A stretch of DNA of 21,254 nucleotides, from the NCBI GenBank assembly GCA_036403035.1, contig DASWRT010000432.1:1-21254 (forward strand). Reading direction: 5' to 3'. A program made the position numbers and the translations under genes. The notes beneath the pieces are model-generated. The model saw only the letters and a list, made by a program, of their open reading frames with translations, was not told the origin of the DNA and did not search any database. Positions within the stretch are counted from its first letter, which is position 1, and every line of letters starts with the position of its first letter. Shown here one piece after another: positions 5,412 to 15,286 of the stretch. Origin of the DNA: DASWRT01 sp036403035. GTDB lineage: Bacteria > Pseudomonadota > Alphaproteobacteria > ATCC43930 > CGMCC-115725.

Positions 5412-8261
5412 CTACCCCGGCAGGGCAATGGTTGCCGCGACGCCAGAGTCGGAAGGGTCCGGCAGCGGCTTGCAGGTCCGCGTCGGCGGCAGCGTCACGG
5501 TGACCACGGTGCCGCTGCCGACCTTGCTGTCCAGCCGCAGCGTGCCGCCGTGCAGCTCGACGAGCCCCTTGGTCAGCGGCAGTCCGAGGCCGGTGCCTGC
5601 GAACTTGCGCGCCAGCGAGGATTCGACCTGCCCGAATGGTTGAAGCACCTTGGCGAAATCCTCGGGCGCGATGCCGATCCCGGTGTCGCGCACCGAGAAA
5701 GTGAAGCCGCCGTCGGCATCCAGGCCGCCGGATATCGAAACGGTGCCGTTGCGCGGCGTGAACTTCAGGGCGTTGGACAGCAGGTTCAGCGTGATCTGCT
5801 TGATCATCCGCTCGTCGACGAAGATCGGCGGCGTGCCGTCGGCGATCTCGACGGCCAGCGTGATCCCGGCTTCGGCGGCGCGCGCCCGGACCAGCCGGCC
5901 GCACGCCTCGACCGCCGCCGCCACGTCGGTCTCGCTCTCATGCAGCGTCAGCATCCCGGCTTCGATCTTCGAAACGTCGAGGATGTCGTTGATGATCTGC
6001 AGTAGATGGGTGCTGCTGGTGTGGATGTCCTTCGCGTATTCCTTGTACGCCGCGACGCCGACCGGACCGAGATACTCGTCTCCGATCATCTGCGAGAAGC
6101 CGATGACCGCATTGAGCGGCGTACGCAGCTCGTGGCTCATGTTGGCAAGGAACTCGGACTTGGCCCGGCTCGCCAGCTCGGCCGTCTCCTTGGCGCGGAG
6201 AAGCTGGCGTTCCGCTTCCAGGCGCTGCAGTTCGACGGCGACCCGAGCCGCGATCAGCACGACGGCGTCCCGTTTCGACGCGGCCGCGTGATCCGGCCTG
6301 TCGTCGATCGCGAAGACGTGCCCGATCGGCGTGCCGTCGCCGCTGCGGACGACCTCGCCGACGAGCGCCGCGCCGCCGAGCGCCGCCATCAGGCGCGATG
6401 CGGCGCTCGCCGCGAGCGCACCGGCATCGGCCGGCTCGGCATCGCCGTCATCGGCAGCGGGATCGAAGGCGGCCGGGGACAGCGGCGTCGCACCGTCGAC
6501 CAGGGCGAGCACCTCGCTGCGTGCGGCGGCGGCGGCGGCATGCGGCACCACCCGCGCGATGCCGGCCCACCGATAGCCGGTGCCGGCAATCAGCGCGCGC
6601 GCCGTGCGGCTGAAAACGTCGCTGCCGTCCTCCGCGGTCAGGATCCTCAGCGCTTCCTCGCGCCGCTTCAGCGCCGTCACGTCGGTGGCGAGAATGATCG
6701 TGCCGCCATCCGGCGTCGCCTGTTCCAGCACCTGCATCCATTGTCCGGTCGGCAGTAGCTGCTCGAAGTTGCTCCGGCCGGAGCGGTGGCGCTCCAGGCG
6801 TTGCGCGAGCCATGCCTCCTCGTCGCCGGAGGCGGACGCCTCGGGAAAGCGGCCGCGGGTGATGCCGACGCGGACCAGCGTCTCGAACGGCGTGCCGGGA
6901 ACGAGCAGTTCGAGGATGCTCTCGTTGATCCCGCGATAGCGCGCATTGCAGAGGACGAGCCGGTCGGCGGCGTCGAAGATCGCCACCGCCTCGGAGAGGG
7001 CTTCGATCGAGGCAAGGAGGCGGAGCGAGGCCGCCGCCGCGGTCTCCTCGGCACGGCGCTGCACCGTCAGGTCGGTACCGGTGCCGCGATAGCCGCGAAA
7101 GCGGCCGGACTCGTCGAAAACCGGCTTGCCGCTCACCTTTATATAGCGGGAGTGTTTGCCGCTCCCGTCGCCGTACCGGTACACGAAGTCCCGGAAGGGC
7201 TGCCGTTCGGTCATGGCTCGGATATGATCCTGCCAGCGTTCCGGCTCGCAGTTCATGTCGGCGAACTCGTCGCGCCGACGTCCGACGATCGCCGACGGAT
7301 CGATCCCGTAGATCTCGAAGAAGCGGTCGGAGATCCGGGTGAAGCGCAGTTCCTCGTCGGTCTCCCACAGCCAGTCCGAAGCCGCGTCGGCGAAGTCGCG
7401 GAGCCGCGCCTCGCGCTCGGCTACCTGAGCCTCGGCCATCTTGCGGTCGGAGACGTCAAGGATCAGCCCGTCCCAGACGATGCTCCCGTCCTCGGCCCGC
7501 GTGGTCTGGGCTGCCGAGCGGAGCCATTTTATGTCGCCCGACGCGGTGGCGACGCGCATCTCCAACGCGAAGGGCTGAAGCGTTTCGGCGGAACGCCTGA
7601 CCGTGGCGTCGAAGGCCTCGCGGTCGCGCGGGTCGATGGCGCGCAGCATCAGCCCCGCGTCGGCGATCAGCGACTCGGAATCGTAGCCGAGCAACGTCTT
7701 TATGCCGGCGCTGACATAAGAATAGGAGAGCCGTCCGTCGGGATGGCGCACCCGCCGGAAAACGACGCCCGGCAGGTTCGCGACGATCGTCGCGAATTGC
7801 TGCTGCGCCTCGGAAAGTTGCGACTCCGCGAGCTTGCGGTCGGTAATGTCGATCGCGATGCCGAGTATCCGGGTCACTGCGCCGTCCGCCCCTTTGACCG
7901 GCGAGAGGCTGGTCTGCCACCAGCGGCTGCCGTCGCGAGTCCGAAGACACTCCTCGTAAACCAGCGGCGCGGCGGATGCGACGCACTCCCGATAGCGGCG
8001 GATCACGGCAGCGGCATCGTCGGGATGGAACAGGTCGGCGGGCGTCAGCCGCCGGCCGGCGCCGACGTCGGGCCTAAGCCTCCTGCCGGTCTCCCGATCG
8101 AGGATCGCATAGGTGAAGCGATCCGGCCCATGCACGGCGACAAGAAAGACGTTCGACAGCGGATTGGCGAGGACCGCGGCAAGGATCAGGCGGCTATCCT
8201 CGCCCGCAGCCACCGGTACGACGTTCGCCGCCGCCGCCGCCCGCTGCGCGTCGCTGGTCAT
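5412..8261 (-). CDS. Soluble multi-PAS sensor histidine kinase
   Basis: The product is 949 aa. Two in-frame ATGs exist at 8267 and 8261; AGAGGG abuts the first and is well spaced for the second, so 8261 is preferred. There is no signal peptide or transmembrane helix. Domains in order are PAS 1 (about 35-145), PAS 2 (155-278), PAS 3 (288-405), PAS 4 (415-535), a degenerate GAF-like segment (545-685), HisKA (700-770) and HATPase (810-930). Several PAS units end in the typical PAC phrase with DITDRK or DVSDRK. The kinase core is complete: phospho-acceptor H710 in SHELRTPLN, N-box N830 in LLSNALKF, D859 in DTGIGI and glycine box GTGLGL (889-894). It should autophosphorylate in response to a cytoplasmic signal. 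No receiver domain and no response-regulator gene are present in the window. Confidence 0.93.
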   Translation of the reverse strand: MTSDAQRAAAAANVVPVAAGEDSRLILAAVLANPLSNVFLVAVHGPDRFTYAILDRETGRRLRPDVGAGRRLTPADLFHPDDAAAVIRRYRECVASAAPLVYEECLRTRDGSRWWQTSLSPVKGADGAVTRILGIAIDITDRKLAESQLSEAQQQFATIVANLPGVVFRRVRHPDGRLSYSYVSAGIKTLLGYDSESLIADAGLMLRAIDPRDREAFDATVRRSAETLQPFALEMRVATASGDIKWLRSAAQTTRAEDGSIVWDGLILDVSDRKMAEAQVAEREARLRDFADAASDWLWETDEELRFTRISDRFFEIYGIDPSAIVGRRRDEFADMNCEPERWQDHIRAMTERQPFRDFVYRYGDGSGKHSRYIKVSGKPVFDESGRFRGYRGTGTDLTVQRRAEETAAAASLRLLASIEALSEAVAIFDAADRLVLCNARYRGINESILELLVPGTPFETLVRVGITRGRFPEASASGDEEAWLAQRLERHRSGRSNFEQLLPTGQWMQVLEQATPDGGTIILATDVTALKRREEALRILTAEDGSDVFSRTARALIAGTGYRWAGIARVVPHAAAAAARSEVLALVDGATPLSPAAFDPAADDGDAEPADAGALAASAASRLMAALGGAALVGEVVRSGDGTPIGHVFAIDDRPDHAAASKRDAVVLIAARVAVELQRLEAERQLLRAKETAELASRAKSEFLANMSHELRTPLNAVIGFSQMIGDEYLGPVGVAAYKEYAKDIHTSSTHLLQIINDILDVSKIEAGMLTLHESETDVAAAVEACGRLVRARAAEAGITLAVEIADGTPPIFVDERMIKQITLNLLSNALKFTPRNGTVSISGGLDADGGFTFSVRDTGIGIAPEDFAKVLQPFGQVESSLARKFAGTGLGLPLTKGLVELHGGTLRLDSKVGSGTVVTVTLPPTRTCKPLPDPSDSGVAATIALPG

Positions 8262-8313
8262 GCCCATCCCTCTCGGCGCGACGGCGTTTTCCTGCCGCCC
8301 GGGCGGGCGGCCG

Positions 8314-8466
8314 TCACCAGGGAAGCAGCCGACCGATCCGGCGCTTCGTCACCTCGGCGCAGCGGAACGCTTGCTGGTACAGCCCGAGCCGGACCAGCAG
8401 CCTGTCGCCGTAAGCATGGCCGGCGATCAGACCGGCGCCGAAAAGTGTGATGTACGTAAGGTGCAT
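8314..8466 (-). CDS. Small hydrophobic protein, 50 aa
   Basis: The product is 50 aa from an ATG at 8466 with GGCGGAAG closely upstream. Residues 3-18 are hydrophobic (LTYITLFGAGLIAGHAYG) and would form one short membrane helix with a GxxxG-like pattern. The remainder is basic (KRRIGRLLP at the end) and so probably cytoplasmic. The same frame is open far upstream, but translation there is low-complexity Arg-rich and antisense to other genes, so only this last part is taken as real. It lies 52 bases before the histidine kinase in the same direction and could be co-transcribed with it. I do not recognise a named family. Confidence 0.5.
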   Translation of the reverse strand: MHLTYITLFGAGLIAGHAYGDRLLVRLGLYQQAFRCAEVTKRRIGRLLPW

Positions 8467-8585
8467 GGCTTCCGCCGAATATCGACTGATTCCTATGCAT
8501 TCAATACGAAGATAGTTAACGTGCGGTTTCGCAGGCGCGGAACAATGCAGCCTAATGACATACGCTTTTACCTGCGCAGCGACGG

Positions 8586-9581
8586 TCAGGCGTGGTCGAG
8601 GGTCGGACGGGAGGCGGCGGCTGCGGCCGGGGCTGCGGCGCCGCCGGCGACCGGCGTCGGACCGGTCCGGCGGCGGTCGAGCAGCTCGGTCGCGACGAGG
8701 ACTGCGCCGCCGATCAGCAGCGGCGCGATGAAGTAGATGACGCGGAACGCGACCAGCGCACCGACGGTGCTCGCCTGCGGCAGGAAGGCGAGGACGACGA
8801 ACTCGATGACGCCGAGCCCGCCCGGCACGTGGCTGATCAGGGCGGCGACGTTGGCCAGCACGTAGATCGAGGCGGTGGTCCAGAACGGCACCGGGCCGGT
8901 CGAGACGATCACGAAGTGCAGCGTCGCGGTGAGAAAAAAGAAATTCGTCGTGCCGACCGCCACTTGGCAAAGCGCGATCCAGGGCTTCGGCATCGCGAAG
9001 CTCCAGCCGCGGATGTGGAGCGGCCGGCGCAGCATGGCGGACAACCCGACATAGAGCGCGACCAGCGCGAGGCACAGACCTCCGATCAGCCGCACAGCCG
9101 TCTCGTCGAGATGCACCCAGGAGGCGACCGGCTTGGGCTCGACCAGCAAGACGATCCCGGCGAGCGCGGTCTGGCCGACCGTCACCGTCACCGTCGACAG
9201 CAGGATGACCTTGGCGATCTCCTCGGCGCTGAGGCCCCAGCGCGAATAGAACCGGGCGCGCACGGCGCCGCTGCCGAGCGGCGCGAGCCCGAGCGTGTGG
9301 CCGATCGACAGGCTGACGAACGAGGCGAGCGCCGCCTTGCCGTAGGCGAGACGGCGCCCCGCGTAACGGACGCCGAGATAGTCGAAACCGGTGAGGCAGG
9401 CGTAGCTGGCCGCGGCGCAGAGCGCCGAAAGCAGCAGCCGGTCGCCGGGGATGTTGCGGACCGCCTCGACGATGCCGGCGAAACCGTATTGGCGCGTCGA
9501 ACGATAAACGAGGAAGGCGGCGACCGCGAAGGCGGCGATCCCGACGAAGGGAAAAAGTTTCCGGAAGATCCGCATGCTCAC
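8586..9581 (-). CDS. UPF0104 / lysylphosphatidylglycerol synthase transmembrane-domain family protein
   Basis: The product is up to 331 aa with about eight hydrophobic segments. The start is either a GTG at 9581 or an ATG at 9575; neither has a strong ribosome-binding site. Family marks include the loop GHTLGLAPLGSGAVRARFY (about 94-112) and the late HVPGGLGVIEFVVL (about 253-266), both typical of the membrane region of MprF and of stand-alone UPF0104 proteins. The C-terminal aminoacyl-transferase domain of MprF is missing; instead there is an Ala/Pro-rich tail of about 30 residues. Aminoacylation of lipids is therefore not predicted. A lipid-flipping or export role is a guess from the family. 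It transcribes toward the small protein and the kinase. Confidence 0.85.
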   Translation of the reverse strand: MSMRIFRKLFPFVGIAAFAVAAFLVYRSTRQYGFAGIVEAVRNIPGDRLLLSALCAAASYACLTGFDYLGVRYAGRRLAYGKAALASFVSLSIGHTLGLAPLGSGAVRARFYSRWGLSAEEIAKVILLSTVTVTVGQTALAGIVLLVEPKPVASWVHLDETAVRLIGGLCLALVALYVGLSAMLRRPLHIRGWSFAMPKPWIALCQVAVGTTNFFFLTATLHFVIVSTGPVPFWTTASIYVLANVAALISHVPGGLGVIEFVVLAFLPQASTVGALVAFRVIYFIAPLLIGGAVLVATELLDRRRTGPTPVAGGAAAPAAAAASRPTLDHA

Positions 9582-10024
9582 GGGGTAACATCGACCTTCG
9601 CGGCGGGGTTCCTGGGCGGGCCGCTCGCCGAGAACGCAACTCGAAGCACCGTTGCGTGGACCGCAAACCCTGCGGCGCGGCCGACCTCATTGCCGCGGTG
9701 GCGTGCGGCCGGCGCGCCTGCCTCGCTCGGACAATACTGCAACGCGAAGCGCGCAGGCCTGGCTTGCTGAAATCGGGATCTTGCGGCGTCCGCCTGAATT
9801 CCCATGTCTCCGCCGACGACACAGCGATCGTTTCGGCTCCGCAGTCCCGCCCGCGGAACCCGGCGCCTCCGGCGGCATTGCAACTCGCCGCCCCTGGTGC
9901 GGAAAATGTCCGTCTGCCGTTTACAGGACATTGCCGAGTTCTTTTCAGGCCAAGTGCGAATAGGCCTTGTGGCGATTGGCGATTCGCCTTCCCACATATA
10001 GTGTCCACTGGAGATTTTTTCTCG
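9582..10024. other. Divergent intergenic region between the UPF0104 gene and hsp20
   Basis: No convincing gene is seen in these 443 bases, although frames remain open on both strands as expected at this GC content; their translations are low-complexity and Arg/Ala-rich. The stretch must hold the divergent promoters. AATGTCC (9905-9911) and GGACATT (9926-9932) form a 7-base inverted repeat with a 14-base spacer that could be an operator or hairpin. Just before hsp20 the sequence contains CCTTGTGG and CCCACATATAG. These resemble heat-shock promoter elements, but the spacing is too long for a confident call. Confidence 0.5.
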
Positions 10025-10435
10025 ATGCCGACACGCGATTCCAGACTGTGGATGTGGGCCGAAGCCTGCGAATTCCTCGACCGGGCGGAGCGGCTTCATC
10101 GTCAGTTCTTCCAACCCGGCCGGTCCCCGGTTCGCCCGAACTGGGAGCCGCCGGTCGACGTCGTCGAGACCGCCCGCGACCTCGTGATCACCGCCGCCCT
10201 GCCGGGCGTCGAGCCCGATCAGGTCGAGGTTGCACTCGACGGGGACGTGCTGATCATCGCGGGCGGACGGCGCTTGCCGGTCGAAACCCGCGACGCGGTC
10301 ATCCATCGCCTCGAAATCCCGCACGGACGGTTCGAGCGGCAGGTCCCCCTGCCGCCCGGACGGTACGAAGTGGGGCCGTGGGCCCTCACTCACGGCTGCC
10401 TTCGGATCAACCTTCGGAAACTCCGCCAACCCTAG
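10025..10435 (+). CDS. Hsp20/alpha-crystallin family small heat-shock protein
   Basis: The product is 136 aa from an ATG with GGAG 11 bases upstream. Residues 1-35 form a short helical N-terminal arm (CEFLDRAERLHRQFF). The alpha-crystallin domain spans about 39-131 with WEPPVDVVETARDLVITAALPGVEPDQ (40-66), LIIAGGRR (76-83), HGRFERQVPLPPGRY (100-114) and the late LTHGCLRINLRK (121-132), which corresponds to the usual A-x-x-x-N-G-V-L region. The protein ends four residues later, so the C-terminal I-x-I motif that links dimers into large oligomers is absent. It would act as an ATP-independent holdase for unfolding proteins. Lon starts 15 bases after its stop, which indicates an operon. Confidence 0.88.
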   Translation: MPTRDSRLWMWAEACEFLDRAERLHRQFFQPGRSPVRPNWEPPVDVVETARDLVITAALPGVEPDQVEVALDGDVLIIAGGRRLPVETRDAVIHRLEIPHGRFERQVPLPPGRYEVGPWALTHGCLRINLRKLRQP

Positions 10436-10450
10436 TCGAAGCCTCTCATC

Positions 10451-12913
<2,463 letters not shown>

Positions 12914-12937
12914 GGCGGCGGACGTTAGGAACGAGCG

Positions 12938-12963
12938 AGGGGCGGCCACCACCGGCCGCCCCT
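12938..12963 (+). terminator. Intrinsic terminator after lon
   Basis: AGGGGCGGCC (12938-12947) pairs perfectly with GGCCGCCCCT (12954-12963) around the loop ACCACC, giving a 10-base GC-rich stem. It is followed by TTCGCTTCGG, a short weak T-tract. It lies between the convergent lon and AAA-like/Sel1 genes. The T-tract favours termination of lon; no T-run follows in the opposite direction. Confidence 0.7.
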
Positions 12964-12991
12964 TTCGCTTCGGGCCCGTATACCATCGGCC

Positions 12992-14593
12992 TCAATCCTG
13001 AGGCGACGGTTCCAGCCGGCGTGCAGCGTCGGCATCGCCGGCCGCGGCGGCCTGCTTGTAGAGCGCGGTCGCCTTGCCGTCGTCGCCGAGCGAGGCGCGC
13101 AAGCCGATCCGTTTCAGGAACGACACATCGTAGGTCCGCGCGAGAGCCGTCATCCCCTGTGCGCTGCCGGAGCGCGCGGCGCGCTCGAAGAACAGCCGCG
13201 CGCCGGCCACGTCGCCGTGCGCGAAGCATTCCTCGCCGCGACCGATCAGAGTCTGCGCATTTTCGGCAGGCACCGGCGCTTCAGCCGGCGGCGTTTCGAC
13301 CGTAGCGGCAGCCTTCTCGGCGAATACTGCGGCAGCGGTCGCCGGCTGATCGCGCCGGCTCGTCCTCTCCTCCTTCATCGCCGCCGACGGCGGCGCGGCG
13401 GCGTCAACGACCGAAGCGCCTCCGGCGCTCTCGTGCGCCACGGCCGGCTGCTGGTCCGCCGCCGGCGCCACCGCCATCGCGACGGCGGTCGCCATGGCGG
13501 CCCGGCTCGTGCCTTCGCCGCTCGCCTCGACCGGCGGCGCTGCGGTCACGCCGTCCTCCGTACCGTCGTGCAGCACGCCCGAACCGACCGCCGAAACGGT
13601 CAGCGCCGAGACGATGGCCGCCGTGCAAATCGCGGCTCGTGGCAGAAAACGGCGCAGTCCGCGCGACCGTACCTGCGGCGGCGCGGCCGTCTCGCCGCCG
13701 GCACGCCCGGCGACAGCCGCCACAGGCTTGTCCCTCGGTGCTGCCCTCGGGACGATGCCGGCCGGCGGCGACACGGCAGGGCTGGCTTCCCGCTTCTCCG
13801 CCGCGGCCGCTGCCCGCTTCAGCGGCTTGAATGCCGGCTCGGGAACATTCGGAAGCACATCGTCCGGCAGCGGAAGCGGTTCCGGCGTACCGCTCGCGGT
13901 CGCAGCGGGTCCGATCCCGGGAGGCATCGCGTCCGCCGCATGTCTCAGGCCGGCAACGATCTCGGCCAACAAGTCGCCACGCCCCCCGGCGTCGATGCGC
14001 TGTTCCACCGGGGGGTGGCGCTTGCCGAGCGTGGGCGGCAAGGCGGGATCGAGCGCGAGCACGCGCGCCGCGGCGCCGATCTGCGCAAGCAGCCCGCCTT
14101 CCGCAATCCGCTCAAGGAATGGCGGAGCGACGACCAGAACGAGTTGCATGCCGCCTTCGCCGAACGCCGATACGAACTGGTAAAGCTCGCGAAGGACCGG
14201 GTCGGCCAACTCGTCGGCATTGTCGGCCAACAGGACCGTCTTGCGGCCGGCCTGACGGTCGGCCAGGACGGTCCGCAACGCGGCGCGGCGCACGGCCGCA
14301 CGCCCCTCTGCCGCGGCGGAGTCGCCGCCGATGCCGGCCAGCACGTCGTCGAACGCCGGGCGTGCGGCTCCGTCGACGCGGATGCTCCGCACCGACGCCG
14401 CGGCATCGAGCGCCTCGGCAACCTCGTCGAGCATTGCCCGCCCTTCCAGCACCGCACCCGCGTCGCGCACGACGAGCTGCAGAGCAGTCCCGCCCAGCAC
14501 GCCCGCGATTACCCGCGCCTGTTCCGGCCATGCGGAGCCGGCATGCCGCGAGGCACCGTTGTCGGCGGTCGAGAAGAGACGGTCGGCTGTCAT
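12992..14593 (-). CDS. AAA-ATPase-like (no P-loop) / transmembrane / Sel1-TPR-like protein
   Basis: The product is 533 aa from the ATG at 14593 (GGGA upstream; a TTG two codons earlier is less likely). Residues 25-180 look like an AAA/ExeA-type module: a beta-strand VLLADNADEL (120-129) in the Walker B position, then LYQFVSAFGEGGMQLVLVVAPPFLERI, like the sensor strand and following helix. No GxxxxGK[ST] Walker A can be found, so ATP binding is doubtful. A long Pro/Ala linker follows (about 220-310). One hydrophobic segment lies at about 320-342, preceded by basic RSRGLRRFLPR, so the N-half would be cytoplasmic. A second Ala-rich linker leads to a Sel1/TPR-like tail (about 446-528) with CFAHGDVAGARLFFERAARSGSAQGMTALARTY and ALYKQAAAAGDADAARRL. 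I know no characterised protein with this exact layout. Confidence 0.8.
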   Translation of the reverse strand: MTADRLFSTADNGASRHAGSAWPEQARVIAGVLGGTALQLVVRDAGAVLEGRAMLDEVAEALDAAASVRSIRVDGAARPAFDDVLAGIGGDSAAAEGRAAVRRAALRTVLADRQAGRKTVLLADNADELADPVLRELYQFVSAFGEGGMQLVLVVAPPFLERIAEGGLLAQIGAAARVLALDPALPPTLGKRHPPVEQRIDAGGRGDLLAEIVAGLRHAADAMPPGIGPAATASGTPEPLPLPDDVLPNVPEPAFKPLKRAAAAAEKREASPAVSPPAGIVPRAAPRDKPVAAVAGRAGGETAAPPQVRSRGLRRFLPRAAICTAAIVSALTVSAVGSGVLHDGTEDGVTAAPPVEASGEGTSRAAMATAVAMAVAPAADQQPAVAHESAGGASVVDAAAPPSAAMKEERTSRRDQPATAAAVFAEKAAATVETPPAEAPVPAENAQTLIGRGEECFAHGDVAGARLFFERAARSGSAQGMTALARTYDVSFLKRIGLRASLGDDGKATALYKQAAAAGDADAARRLEPSPQD

Positions 14594-14657
14594 GCGCAAG
14601 ATCCCGCAGGGCGAAGAAACGATCGGGCGGCGATCCGGAAAGGTCCGCCGATTATGG

Positions 14658-14672
14658 TTAACGTCGAGTTAC
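14658..14672. promoter_or_regulatory. CtrA-like site (one mismatch)
   Basis: TTAA, seven bases, then TTAC matches the alphaproteobacterial CtrA consensus TTAA-N7-TTAA except for the last base. It lies in the divergent gap between the AAA-like/Sel1 gene (start 14593) and the DUF3775 gene (start 14807). Such a short motif occurs by chance, so this is only a candidate. Confidence 0.2.
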
Positions 14673-14806
14673 CGCGATCGGAAACAGAGTGCCGAGAGGG
14701 GAAGGCCCAGCGCCCGTTAGCCGGGTATCGGGTGCGCCACCCAGGCCGGCGCAAGCCGGCGTCGCGCATCCAAACGGCGGAACGACGAATGCAGAGGAGT
14801 GAACCG

Positions 14807-15217
14807 GTGCTGAGCCATATCGGCGTCGACCAAGTGAAGGAGATTGCGCAACTCGCGAAGGAGGCGCGCGATGCGCAGGACAAGCTGCTCAATAAGATGC
14901 GTGTCGTCGACCGCGTCGAGGACGGACGGGAGCTGACGGACCAAGCGGTCGAGACGCTGGACACTCTCGACGCGTCGCTGGACAACCGCACGTTGGCCGA
15001 CCTGAAACAGCAGATCGCGGGACTCTCGGATGACGCCCGCCACGAGTTAATGGCGCTGATGTGGGTTGGCGCGGGAGAATTCGTCGCGGCACAGTGGGAT
15101 GATGCGCTGACGCGGGCGCAATCGGAGTCCGACGCCGGCGACGTCGACTTCCTCGCCGAGAAGGGAGAACTCCACGACTTCCTGGCGAAGGGTCTGTTCA
15201 AGCTCGGCGTCGCCTGA
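14807..15217 (+). CDS. DUF3775 domain-containing protein
   Basis: The product is 136 aa from the GTG at 14807, which has AGAGGAG seven bases upstream; an ATG at 14789 would precede this site and is less likely. The C-terminal half carries the DUF3775 pattern recalled from the family: ARHELMALMWVGAGEF (about 72-87), AQWDDALTRA (89-98), then DFLAEKGELHDFLAKGLFKLG at the end. The N-half is a charged helix (VDQVKEIAQLAKEARDAQDKLL). No catalytic residues, signal peptide or membrane segment is evident, so it is a small cytoplasmic protein of unknown function, mostly seen in proteobacteria. The frame is open for 1.6 kb upstream, antisense to the neighbouring gene; that part is not coding. It converges on rpoH with a terminator in between. 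Confidence 0.85.
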   Translation: MLSHIGVDQVKEIAQLAKEARDAQDKLLNKMRVVDRVEDGRELTDQAVETLDTLDASLDNRTLADLKQQIAGLSDDARHELMALMWVGAGEFVAAQWDDALTRAQSESDAGDVDFLAEKGELHDFLAKGLFKLGVA

Positions 15218-15231
15218 CGCGGGCAACAAAA

Positions 15232-15263
15232 AACCCTCTCCCGCCATCTTGCGGGAGAGGGTT
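15232..15263 (-). terminator. Intrinsic terminator of rpoH
   Basis: AACCCTCTCCCGC (15232-15244) and GCGGGAGAGGGTT (15251-15263) form a perfect 13-base stem with a 6-base loop. On the minus strand the stem is followed by a run of T (TTTTTTGTT, counting the end of the stem), a textbook rho-independent terminator 24 bases after the rpoH stop. In the plus direction it could stop the DUF3775 transcript less efficiently, since only TTCG follows. Confidence 0.9.
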
Positions 15264-15286
15264 CGTCAGATAATCAGGCGACGAGC

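Noticed and set aside
6786..8450. A 554-codon plus-strand open frame opposite the histidine kinase
   Set aside because: It shadows the PAS domains. No ribosome-binding site or recognisable domain is present.
9966..9999. Heat-shock-type promoter (CTTG and CCACATAT) before hsp20
   Set aside because: CTTG and CCACATAT are separated by 22 bases, longer than RpoH promoters allow, and the -35 box lacks the AA.
13217..14788. A long plus-strand open frame leading into DUF3775
   Set aside because: It is antisense to the Sel1-type gene and has low-complexity Arg-rich translation. Only the part after the GTG at 14807 has a ribosome-binding site and a family match.
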